Positions 11,992-23,476 of a stretch of DNA of 64,000 nucleotides are shown in pieces. The number at the start of each line of letters is the position of its first letter. Position 1 is the stretch's first letter. The translations under genes were made by a program, and so were the position numbers. The notes under the pieces are model-generated. The model made no database searches. It worked only from the letters and a program-made list of their open reading frames with translations, and was not told the DNA's origin. The DNA is from Myrica gale. Lineage: Eukaryota > Streptophyta > Magnoliopsida > Fagales > Myricaceae. Location: NCBI GenBank assembly GCA_963930655.1, contig OZ005618.1, forward strand, positions 8,206,001 through 8,270,000. The letters are read 5' to 3'.

Positions 11992-13344
11992 ATCGTTACT
12001 TCTCGACTCAACCAATTTCTTTGTATGTTTGACAAACAAATTAGGTCTCATATCATTTTTTAGGCGACATTGCAGCAACATTTAGATCCTGCGTCGTGGA
12101 GTGCATACCCTCCACTAAAGGTCATTTATATCTCGTCTGTCATATAATACAATCTCTTCAAATGCAACTGGAGAAGACAATTCTTCAATGTGGAAATTTC
12201 TGGCCAACTATTTTCATGGATGAATACGGTGGACAGAAACGACAGCAGCGAGAAGCAGCGGCACTAACGACTGAATTGGAAGTGAAAAAAGCAATGATAA
12301 CTTGTGGTCTTATGCCTAAAATAATGGCTACAACCAATTTAGAAAAACTGAGATACAAGAAAAGTCACAGAATGTAACTGAGACGCAAGAATAGTGACTA
12401 GTGGCTAGTGATCTGATGCTAAAATAGTGGCTACATGCATATATCAAAAATGAGATGCATGAATAACCAACTTAGAAATGACACTGCAATAAACATAGAT
12501 ACAAGAAAAGCCGCAGAATGAAAAATAACTTGATCCTAATCACAACACCTTTCACTAAGCATTGATATATGTTCCAAATCTAAACAGGAAAAATTACGAG
12601 CAAGTAAACACAGAAAGAAAGGTTCAAAGAGGGGACGAGACTTGAATTGGAGAGAGGAGACGAACAAAAAAAGGAGGAGAAGTCAGAGCTTTGCGGTTTC
12701 TTCTTTTTCTAAGGTGTCTCAGTAATCAAACAAAGTTTTTTTTTAAAAAAAAAAAAACTCTAACCAAAACCGAAAAATAGAGCAACAAGAAAGATGGAAG
12801 AGGAGAGTTTGGGATTTGGGGGATTTAGAAGCTAGGGTTTGAAATGGAGGATTTGGGAAGAAATTTAATGGGTGGGATTTTGGGAATTCGTAATAGGTTT
12901 GAAATATTTTGAAATGGTTCGAAAAAACACGCGTTCGCACCATACCGGGCAAAGCAATAGTTGCACATAAATTTTAATGGTTCGATTGATACAATATTGA
13001 GAAAAAAAGGACGGCATGACTCGCGTCTGACCGGTTCTGCGAGGAGTCAAGCCGAGTTAGCACGAATAAGGTGGTGACCTGTAGGGCGTCATATTTGGGA
13101 GTCTTAATTCAGACCATATGTACGACTGTGTTGGGAGCTCTATGGTCTAGTTTGAATCCAAACTCCAATCGACGTGTGTGATTATACCAGGATGAAGTCT
13201 ACACTCTTTTCTCTCTTGGGTGGGAAGAGGTGAGGAAGAAGCTTTGTGAAAACAAAAAATGAAAAGGAGACCGATGTCTTTCTGTGGCTAGGTGGTACGT
13301 GGGTTGTGAATTCCCTCACTCATCAGAGTTTTGATCCTTGGTAG
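11992..13344. other. Spacer with a possible minus-strand leader-like tract
   Basis: No known protein is encoded. At 12770-12860 the minus strand reads as a pyrimidine-rich leader containing AAACCCTAGC (a telo-box-like motif) and AATCCCCCAAATCCC. This is the style of plant 5' UTRs, but no recognisable coding exon follows at lower coordinates. The sequence at 12096-12377 is open on the plus strand but matches nothing known. A decayed gene or a noncoding transcript is possible. Confidence 0.25.
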
Positions 13345-14218
13345 TAGGGCTGCACAACCCCGGTGTAGGTGCTGGTTTTGGCCAAAATGTATTGGAAATT
13401 TGAACTAAAATGTATTTGAGTGACTGCTTTTGCAAGCATTGTATAAATTTAATAGTGATTTGTCAATTTTATTTTGCAAGCATTGTATAAATTTAATAGT
13501 GATTTGTCAATTTTAGAAATTTATATAATTTGTTAAAATTTCATAAAAACTCATACATTGATTTTAACATTTTTCGTGGTAGAATCTCGACCTCTTGACT
13601 TATATTGTGCGATGTTGTACTTACCAAAGTTTGACATTAAACTCTTTTAATTAGGATTGCAATGCCTTCATATATACCCTTCACCGAATTCTCTTATGGA
13701 AAAAAGAATAGATTCAGTTATTTTTCTCCTCCAAAAAGAATAGATTCAGTTGAAGCATAGCAATATTGATGTAGTTTTCCCGTGATATTTTAAAGTGGGT
13801 ATGCATCAGTCTTTTTTCTTTCTATTTTATAGTTTAAGGTCATACTTTCTCTAGCAAATGCACATCCCATTGTCACAAAATTTTCATTCAATGCACCTTC
13901 CATATCCATCGAGAGAACAATATATTTTCATTTTTATATTTAAGCCCTACATCTCTTAGCATGAGTGTAGGAAAGCCCAATATTCAATGAAATACAATAA
14001 ATTTGAAATTTTTTGTACCAAAATTAATAACTAGTTCATTCACCTAGCACGCTTGAATGTAAGTATTTGATTAGACAAAACCAACAACAAATCTCAAATA
14101 TTCAGGTGAAACTAAACTATTGAGTATAAACTAAACTAAAAAAAAAATTCGATTTCTCGGTATCCGGGAACCTAGTGCTGGTACCACCAGAATTTTTCAA
14201 TGACATTGTGCAACCCTA
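13345..14218. mobile_element. Non-autonomous hAT element, copy B (874 bp)
   Basis: The terminal inverted repeats are TAGGGCTGCACAA (left) and TAGGGTTGCACAA (right, read inwards), a typical hAT end. An exact 8-bp target duplication, CTTGGTAG, flanks them at 13337-13344 and 14219-14226. Both ends match copy A at 126-998 in inverse orientation, and the lengths differ by one base. A 44-bp tandem duplication lies inside at about 13432-13519. No transposase frame is present, so mobilisation would have needed an enzyme supplied in trans. Confidence 0.9.
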
Positions 14219-14582
14219 CTTGGTAGATAAAAAAAGAATGAGAGAAAAAAAGAAGAAGAGAAAGATACTATCCACAAACTAAGTTTGCATTATGCAATTT
14301 ATATTATTATGTTAGAGATATTGTGCTTATTAATTATTAATCCTTAACCCATTATATTCTTTCCATTTTTTCTGTCAAAATATGGATGAGATTTGATTTT
14401 TTTTAATGAAATCACAATTGTACTCAATTTCCGTTTAATTTTTTAAAACTTTTCACTCGGATCGATAACGTCTCAAAGTAATGAACCTCGTTTCCAAATG
14501 GACGGACAAGATTTTATGAATAATACCCGTAGATCTCGGTCATAACAAAACAAACGGAACCCTAAAACATTTTATAGCACAC

Positions 14583-14649
14583 TGGAGTTTTGTGCGATCG
14601 TCTTCTCTCTCGCGCCTCCTCAGCCTTGCAGTTTACAGCCACAAAACAG
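14583..14649 (+). promoter_or_regulatory. Probable 5' UTR exon of the DCD-domain gene
   Basis: A pyrimidine-rich leader (CTTCTCTCTCGCGCCTCC) ends at 14649 in CAG followed by GTGAGT, a strong plant splice donor. No coding exon precedes the DCD gene's first ATG at 17196. The acceptor TTTTCAG ends at 17192. The simplest reading is a leader exon joined across a 2.5-kb intron. The transcription start is a guess. Confidence 0.5.
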
Positions 14650-17192
14650 GTGAGTCCTTGGTCTCTAATCTCATTGATTTGATGCTTCGAAATTATTTGT
14701 TTGTTTTAGGGACTATGGTCAACTCTGTGATAGGTTTCCTAATCGAGTCGATAGAATGATCTATGGGTATTTCTTAGCCTCGCTGATTGTATGTGTATAA
14801 TTTGATTTATGCAATTTTTGGTTTACAATTCGATCCATCATTCCCTGGTTCAATTGACCGTGCTGAAGATTTTTGGTGACGCGGCTGTTCGGTCGCTGGG
14901 GAGAAATGTGGAAAACAACAAAAAGAGATCTGCGTTGGAGATATTCATTATTTGCAATCTGGAAGAGATAATTTCCCTTCTCGATTTTCTTTGCCTAAGA
15001 AAACTTTTTGGTCCTCTTCTTTTTTCTCAATTTCTTCTGTCGTTTCCTTTGTATATCCGAAATTGTTAGTGTTCACAAATTACTGAGCACGTATCACCAA
15101 AAACATAATGGCGTAGACTCCATCTTGTTATGATTTTCTTCTAGTTTCTGAGCAACCAAACAAGGATTGTATATCATCAACTTTATTTGTTTGGTTTACG
15201 CTATTTGAAAGAGGAAACCGATTGGTTCATAAATTGTTCTTTTTGTCGGAGCAATATTCAATATCCAGATTTTACTTCTTGTGATCGTCCGAAATCATGT
15301 TGGTTAAGATTTATGATGTACTTCTTCTAAAAATCATCTTCTACGATACTGTGGAAATGGTTTCTTAAAACCAAATCATCTCCAAACTTCCATTTGAGCT
15401 ATGTCTACTCTATTTCCCACAGAAAGAAAAAATAAATTTCATCCACCATATGCCATCACCGAAGGTGTTAGCTCAGTGATGAAGTTCCATTCCCTGCCCA
15501 TTTATGAAATGAGATCATGGATTGGTTCTTAGTGTGTTGGCTATGAGACGGGACTTATGTTCATTGTCCTTATTAACCAGCTTCGTACTGTTATGCCTTC
15601 AATGGGATTGGGGTTAGGCTATAGATTGATTCTTGTTGAAAAAGTGTGCGGTGTTCTCCTGTGCTTTAGGTGGAACCTTCTAAGCTCTCCATTCTTGGTG
15701 CACATTGGCTAGGATGCAAACATGATAATGCTCAAGTGGGGAGTGTCTAGTGATGGTGCTACTAAAGGAGGGGGGGGGGGGCAAAGGAACTCGCATCAAG
15801 AAGTTGAAGTCCAACTTGGAGATCAAAGAACTCATTTTTTATAGCAGATTGACAAGAACTCTTAATTTTGGGGCTCAGTAATATTGAAGCACTTCTGCCT
15901 AGGTTGGTTTGTGACTTGAATTACTAATATCTTCCTGAAATCAAGTAGCATCTTTGACCCTAAGGCTTTTTGTAGATGTAAATCAAAGGAGGACCTTGCT
16001 TCTATGGTTTCTGACTTCGTGTGATCACTGGAGCTCCAGCTAACAGCCACATGTTTGAAAGATGTTTACTTCTTTTAGAAATGGGGTTCACCAATTTGCC
16101 ATTTTTCTTTCCAATTATTGCTTTGTAGTGCAGCTCCCAAAGCCCTAAATTTTATTTTAAGGTCCAAAAGAAATTATATTTGCCGTCTAAAATTACCACA
16201 CTATTTGTAGTGTGTACCCAAAACTAGTCTTTGTGACCTATTTACGTCCCTGAACTATTATAGGTTTTAAGAAACCTATGTTAGAATTTGGTCGTTGATT
16301 TTAATAGTTAGATATTAATCTACGGTACAAATGAAAATCTATTAGTAGTTTGGGGTTACAATGTGTTAAAATTAGCAGCTTAGGTTGCACATTGCAAATA
16401 GAGTGATAATTAAAAATGTAAAGTGCAATTTTTTCTTGATTTTTTTATATCAATCACTATCTTGAATTTTCTTAACAAATCAAAAAAGGGCGCACCTCCA
16501 TTCAAAATTTTCCTTCAAGTAAAGGAAATCATGGATATTAAAAATGTTTGAGAAATTGGACTTCTTCTCATCAAAATGTTGGTTTCTCTTTCATCAAATA
16601 TTATTAAATTGTTTAGTTCATTCGTGGTTAGATTTTGGCAGCCTCCAGCCCCTTGATTTTGCTATTGGAAGTTTCGACCTCTACTCTTCTCCTTGCCTGA
16701 GTCTTCAAAGATGGTGTTTGGAAGTGAAAATTTTAGGAGTTTAAAATTTATAGTTTATGAAAATTGGTGAAAAAGTGAAAAATAGATGATTTGAGTACAA
16801 TTTTTTTTACGTTTACTGTGATAAAAAGATATGATTCGATGGAGAGCAAGATATTATTTTATTAGGCAAAATATTTGGGATGGCCAAATATTGGGCATGC
16901 AAACACCGCCCAAGTAACATGATTATCCCTTGTAGTTGCAAAGCTCTGCCTATTAGAACCTTTGAAGCCGTTAGCAGTAAGTCCTAAATTCCTCGAGCCC
17001 TCTTTTGATCTTCAACTCTATTTCGAGCATTTCAACTAGTAAAGGTTTTTAAAGGTCTCTGCATGATTATATTGTCTTTGTGATCGTACAGGGTGGTCAT
17101 GGAGGACATTAAGTAGGAAAGGACTCTCACTTGGCGTGATAAACTAAAGAGCTTAACATAATTGAAAGTGATTAGATTGTATTTGTTTTCAG
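14650..17192 (+). other. Probable first intron of the DCD-domain gene
   Basis: No recognisable exon is present. It holds a 13-nt G run near 15769-15781. At 16190-16430 there is a degenerate repeat remnant with phrases like CACTATTTGTAGTGTGTACC and GTTGCACATTGCAAATAGAG, in the style of the MULE-type MITEs elsewhere in the window. A short extra leader exon near 17090 cannot be excluded. Confidence 0.4.
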
Positions 17193-17195
17193 TCT

Positions 17196-20100
17196 ATGAT
17201 GAAGAAGGGTAAAAAACCCTTTCATTCTATGATGAAGAAGGGTAAAAAACCCGTGTATCGAGGTATGGTTGTGAGCAAGCCTGTGAAGATGAATGATCGT
17301 GAATCTACAATAACTACTAGGGTTGGGAAAGAAGGGAAGGAAGACCATGGTACTAAAAAGACAAATAGCAAAGAAAATACGACAGGGACGTTAAGGAATG
17401 AAGAAGAAACAGATAAGGAAGTGAAGACTAAGGATGAGATTGAAGAAGAAACAGATAAGGAAGTGAAGACGAAGGATGAGACTGAAGGGGAAACAAATAA
17501 GGAAGTGAAGACTAAGGATGAGATTGAAGGGGAGTCTAAGGACAAGGTTAAGAAGTTGAGTAAGATAAACAATAAAATAGCTCTAGGGGTTGTCAATGCC
17601 ATGATTCCTGAGGGTACTGAGAAACCGGAATCTTCACACGCAACAAAGATTGCTTTGGGAGGTGGTGATGCATTGGCTACTGTAGACACAACTAAGAAGA
17701 AATCATTAAACATGCAGCGCAAGGAAAAGATGGTTGTGATTGATTCTAATGAATTGGCTGGCGAGGATCTTGAGAAGTCAAAATCTTCAAATATATTTAG
17801 CACAAGGAAGAGGATGGCTTTGACGATTTCGGATGCAATGACTAATAAAGATGGGAATGAGCAAAAATCATCAATTAAGAAGAGAAAAAAGAGGAAGATG
17901 GATTTGAAAAGTCCTAATGAAGTGGTTGCCAAAGATATAGGCAAGTTAAAAGTATCAAAAAAAGAGAGAATAGAAAAAGAGACTGTGGGAATGATATTCA
18001 TGTGTAATTCTGAGACGAAGAATGATTGTTACCGTTACAGGGTTTTTGGGTTGCCTACAAGCAAGAAAGATATTGTAATGAGGATTCACAAAGGCATGAT
18101 GTTGTTTTTGTTTGATTGTGATTTGAAGTTGTTGTATGGAATCTACAAAGCCGCAGGACCCGGGGCTTTTGACATTGAGCCTAGAGCTTTCAAGTCTGCC
18201 TTCCCGGCTCAGGTTAGTAATCATCCACTCCAAGATTTTTAATATACAACTTGACTACTTCATACACGAGTTTGATCTTTCTTGATTGCTGAAGTTTTTG
18301 TTCTTGTTTTCGTACTCGGAAGTTATTAGACAATTGGTTTTAGGTAAATGAAATCCAAACCGTTTGTCTTTTGTTCTCGTTGAAAGGATTCATTTATCTC
18401 ATCAACTCTTTCATCCTCTAAGCAAGTCCTTTGTGTTTAAGTAGTAGGATTGGACTTGAGATCTGGGACATGACCTTAACGAATTGCTCAAATAATAGTT
18501 AAGTAAATAAAGTTCATTACTTTTTGTTAGTTTAAACTTTTGGGAGACGTCGATAAGATTAGAGCAATTGATTATGAGTTCAAATTCCGACTCTAATTTA
18601 TCTCCTTTTTGAATTGGTAAAATCCCATGTAGTACGTCTCATTTGATGAGAGCATGTACTCAAATTAAGGAGGTATTAGATTAATCCAGTAAATTCTCTT
18701 ATTTTTATTTTATTTTATTACTTTATCATATACTTTCTAGTTAATGTAATAAACATTTTTCAAATTGATGAATAAATAAATAAAAGATGCTCATTGTCAC
18801 ATGGTGGTTATCCATGTGAAGTTGAGCTAGCCAAAAAAACAAGGGTTATATACACTTTGCACCCTTCAACTATAGAGGTTTTGACACTTTGCACCCTAAT
18901 TTTTTATTTTTATCACATACTTTGCACTCATAACTATTAATTTTATACTTTGCACTCTCTGTTAAAATTTTCCATCAGGTTGGACTGAAATTTATTTTTT
19001 GGCCTCAAAAAAATGATGGGACAAAATTGTCATTTTGCACAAAATAATCATTTCCGTTCAAATTAACAAAAAAGTTCTAACAGAGATTGCAAAGTGTTTG
19101 AAATCAAAGGTCGAGGGGTGTAATGTCTCAAAAATAAAAGAAGGGGTTCTAAAGTGTCAGACCCTTCAAACCTCGTGGGGTGCAAAGTGTAATTAACCTA
19201 AAAAACAATCATTAGTGTCTAAGAGGGGAAGTAGGGTGCCAAAGGCCCTCACACAATGTTGCGCTTGAGGAAGGGTAGTGGGTGGAGGATTCTTCCCCCG
19301 GCATCTAATTGACTCCTTGGTGGAGTAGGGGTGGAATAAATATCTTCCTCGCATTCTAAATGTAAGTGCGTAACAAAATGTGTTAGTTGAAGACATAAGA
19401 AACGTCTATATCTGCTTGAGGAAATTGAACTAAGCGGTAAAATGAATTTCTAACTTGATTAAAAGTAAATTGATCTTGTTATCTAGATTCATTTAGTAGA
19501 CCACGACCAAGACCCTATGCAATTTCTTTTAGGATTGCATAGAGTAATTTAGAGAGAGGCTCATACACACTTTGTTAAGATTTACCATAGGCAATATTAA
19601 GGTAGTATTTGCAAACCCAAAATAGTGGGAAATAAAATTTTACTTTTCACTAATTTTTTCGCAAAAGCCAATTGAACTCTAATCTACCTCAATTTTCATG
19701 ACATTCCCAAAATTTCCAAATAATCTTGGTTTGCAAACACTACCTAATTAAATATTATAGGCCCTATATGTGTGTGTGTGTGGCGTATGTCTCTCTCTCC
19801 TAATTTGCACCCTACAATTCTGTTTGAGAATTATAAAGGATCTTGTTCCTTCTCAGCAAATGCTATATCCTTGCTCCTCGTCTTTAATCATTGCTGTGTT
19901 TTCTACACTCCCCCTTCCTCGTCCTTCTTCTCTCGTCTTTTTCTTGCTTGACTTCAATTGTGAAGCCTGATTAATTCCTTTTCCGTTTCCTCATAGCTAT
20001 TGTTTTTGGTTGAAATGCTTTCTGGTTGGAAGCTTTTGTGACCATGCGTGACCTTCTCAGTGAATTGCTCAGTATTACATAACTGACCAGTTTGGGTGCA

Positions 20101-23100
20101 GCATATGAAATGCTTAACGTGTGTGCATGGTACATCAGGGAACCACATAGAAGATTAGGTGACTTAGACGCTATATGTAACCACTTGGGATTTAATTTCT
20201 TGCTAATTGGTTTCACAAAGCATCATAGTGGTGGAAGCAGATGGGTGACCAAGGGTGGCACAGGCTATGGATGTTTTGTTATATCTATTTTGTGCAAGTG
20301 TAATTCAAATGTACCTTGAGAATCTCCAGCTGTCTTGAGAAGATAGACAGTGGCTTGTGCCAGCTGTATAGAAATTGAAAGAAAGGAGTAGAGTAATTAG
20401 AGTAAGAGTGAAACTAAGAAGCCTTGAATAAGCAGAACATTTTTTTGTAATAAAGTCGAAGGAGTAAATTATAGAGCATAAAACTTTATTCTCATATGAG
20501 AAGTGTTCTTTGAACTGTGCACAGACACCCAATTATTTCCAACAAAAACCAATACACCATGTCGGATCCCAAGAAAGTAAACTCAGGATGCTTAAGAGTA
20601 TCCACGGCCCAAGCTTAATCCTGAAAGTTCTCCATGGAACAGTCTTGTTTTCATAGGTATGTTATGCTCGCACCCATTAGGCCTTGATCTCATGACCTTA
20701 TCACCTTATTGTGCATGACCAAATGTATACTTCAGCAGAAAGTTTGAAAAAAAGTTCTGCATTCCCCAGTTGTTTGATACGGATTCCTTAAATCTCAAGC
20801 CTGTGAACTAAGGAAAAGGTTTCTACAGTGCCTATTATTATATTATGTCTCAATCCTTGTGGGTTTCATTTTCAGTTTATGTTCTAATTTGGCCTGCACA
20901 TAAGACTTGAGAGTTGCATAGAAACTGAGTCACGTTTCCTTGTGATACGTTTCAATTCCATGGAGGATTTGGTGTTTATGGACATTATATATAAGTGCGT
21001 ATGATAGGAGTTGAAGATGCAAAAAGCAGTTATATAGGAACCCCTTTTTCTATTGTTCATCATTCCTCCCATCTGGAGAAAATCGTTCCTTGATTTTTGA
21101 GGTATGAAGTAGTGAAGTCAAATCTTATGGAACCAGATTCTCTTTTCCTCTGGGGTACAATTTATGAACCACCTCAATCCATTGGGAATAATGCATAATT
21201 GAATCTGAGTTGGGATTAAGTAATAGCTGAAATCCACAAGTTTAGATCTTCACTCTTGGATGGTATGGTTGGTTTTATTAGCTCGAGGCCTTTCCCTAGG
21301 ACAGAAAGCTTGCGCAATAAGAATGAGAGCGAATTTTTAAGTGCTTCTAAAGTCGTACTATAATGTACCTATAATCTCCATTGACTTTTCATAAGTTCTT
21401 AAGTCCCTTTTTCCCATGGTGAAATCAGATTAGTTGGATGTGTGTGGGTGTGTATTTGCTAGGAAATAAATAGTATAATGCAAGGCATCAATGTAAACCT
21501 AGAAATTTCATCCAAAACTTTGGACCAAATGGTAACAAGACTCCTTTCTTAAGAAAAAAGTACTCAGATTTTTTTGGGGGGTGTTTAGTGATCTAGAATT
21601 TTATGGGATAAAAATCTTTGAAAGGGTCAATGTGAACATGTGGTCTCTCTTAATTTTTAACTAAGTATACAATTGCAGGTTTGGTTCTGTTGTCTAAGAT
21701 TGAGACATTTTGTTTATGAGTATAGGAAGGAATCCTTATAACCAATTACAGGAACTGTGATTTGAATTATATACAACGTTATATTGACTCAGTTGTGGAT
21801 TTCAACCATTTGTAATAAATGTGGAGAATTAAGTGACAAACAGGGAAAAACTAAATTTGAATTGGGGAAGCAATTGTTCATTTTGATAGAACAATTGGAG
21901 CAAAAGGGGGATAGGGGGTTGGGCAGCCCCAGGTCTCAACATGGCTCGGCCACTGCCTTTTCCAATATCATGACTGTTTGCAAACGCAACGCCTTTTTTT
22001 TGTCATTATTGTTTTTGTTCTCTTCAAAATGTGCTGTGTTTTCACGGTGGGTCTGAATTAAAGGAGTTTTTTTTTATTGTCTTGCCTTTTTATGAAACTC
22101 TTATGGTGGTCATGAGAGAGGACCTTACCCAAAGCTGGTGGTCCCCTTGTAATTTGTTGTCAAAGCAAATAGTTTTTTATTTCTTGACTGGTTAGAGAAT
22201 CGGGAAAGAAAATATCAGGATCTTCATGCTAGTTGCCTTTTTCCTATTTCCTCCTGTTTTTGTGTGGTTGATGTGATCTAGTGGTACTATGAGGCCAAGA
22301 AAGTTGATAGAGAAGAGAAGCCTTGATCAATTGTGTTAGTATGTGGAATATCCCTGCTTTTTTTTTCTTGCAACAATACCTCCATTCTCGGTTAGAATGA
22401 TAATGGAAAATATGAAGGAACTAACAATTTGGAATTTTGAAATTTCCTTCTGGCAGGTGCGCTTCATTGTGGCGGAGGATTGCTTGCCAGTGGCAGAGGA
22501 AAAGTTCAAAACAGTCATCAGGGATAATTATTATTCGAAGAACAAGTTCAATTGTCAATTGACCTCTGAACAGGTTTGATTTTTTTTTTTTCCTATAGAT
22601 GATATGTGGACAGAAAATTGAATATTACGAGACAGTGCTCTTTATCTCTTCATTTTATGCTAGTTGATGGTGACTGCATCATATACTTGTCAATAGGTGA
22701 AGAACCTGTGCAAGCTTTTCCGAGATGCCAGCAAACTACCCAAGTCCAAGTGGTCAGGCAGAAGTCCAGGGGCACAAACTCAAGCATTTGTAAACAGAGA
22801 GAGAACGAGGCGGCACAGGCAGGAGCGAGAGAGGCCTTGGCAGCACAGGCAGGAGCGAGAGAGGCCTTGGCAGCACAGTCGGGAGCATGAGAGGCTCCCT
22901 GCTTTTGATGGAGGTCGCCTGTATGGGGAGAGGCCTGTTGTGTATGAAAGAGAGGCACTTGCAGCTAGGTTAGTGCATTCGCCTCTTCCTCCACCTCGGC
23001 CTCAATCATCTTACGTTTATGAGAGGGCCTTGGAGTTGGATACTTACAGAAGGAATCCACTCGGTGATCTTCCGCCACATCTGCCTCAATCATCTTATGT

Positions 23101-23476
23101 TTATGAGAGGGCCTTGGAGTTGGATACCTACAGAAGGAATCCACTTGGTGACCATCGCGACCGACAACTTTCAGATTTGGAACTGAGGCACCAAGACAGG
23201 ATTGAAAACCGTGATCCCTACATTTATTACGGGGAACATCCTTTGTACAGTGATTCATTGCAAACTGTACATACACAACCGGAGTACCGTCTTGCACGAC
23301 CACCGGTTGAATATCGTCTTCCTGAAGGCACTCAACCCGAATACCATCCCGTTCCATCCTTGTACCGACTTCCTGGCGGCATTCAACCTGAATACCCTCC
23401 CCTTCCATCCTTGCACCGAGTTCCTGGAGACACTCAACCTGAATACCCTCCCCTTCCACCCCTGTACCGATACTAG
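17196..23476 (+). CDS. DCD (development and cell death) domain protein, 637 aa
   Basis: The coding exons are 17196-18212, 22457-22573 and 22697-23476. Junctions are GT-AG and phase 0, and the total is 1,914 nt. The plant-specific DCD domain begins near residue 265. Its diagnostic FGLP (284-287) and LFLF (303-306) motifs are intact, and it continues across both introns (FIVAEDCLPV, then VKNLCKLFR). DCD proteins respond to stress, hormones and cell-death signals; the biochemical role is unclear. The N-terminus is charged and low-complexity, opening with a duplicated MMKKGKKP unit, then three 14-residue EETDKEVKTKDEIE-type repeats. The C-terminus carries Arg/Glu-rich 10-residue repeats, a duplicated 28-residue VYERALELDTYRRN block and three 17-residue QPEY repeats. 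Nuclear localisation is plausible from the Lys/Arg clusters. The start is the first ATG after the acceptor; a further upstream exon would extend it. Confidence 0.85.
18843..19199. mobile_element. MULE-type MITE in a DCD-gene intron (357 bp)
   Basis: The ends read inwards as GGGTTATATACACTTTGCAC and AGGTTAATTACACTTTGCAC. Related phrases (TTTGACACTTTGCACC) follow on the left. A 9-bp repeat, AAAAAACAA, flanks exactly at 18834-18842 and 19200-19208, the size expected of Mutator-like elements. The duplication is A-rich, so chance contributes to the match, but position and length both fit. It lies in the 4.2-kb second intron and carries no coding sequence. Confidence 0.7.

Noticed and set aside
12833-12840. 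Telo-box-like AAACCCTA on the minus strand as a promoter element
   Set aside because: No coding gene could be found downstream, so a functional call is not justified.
17222-18001. 259-codon minus-strand open frame inside the DCD exon
   Set aside because: It is a shadow of the Lys/Glu-rich plus-strand coding sequence, giving a Ser/Phe-rich antisense translation with no family resemblance.
19764-19785. Short TG microsatellite in the DCD intron
   Set aside because: Only a few units long and of no evident consequence.
22965-23459. 164-codon minus-strand open frame in the last DCD exon
   Set aside because: It mirrors the tandem repeats of the real exon, and the plus frame continues the DCD domain through correct splice sites.
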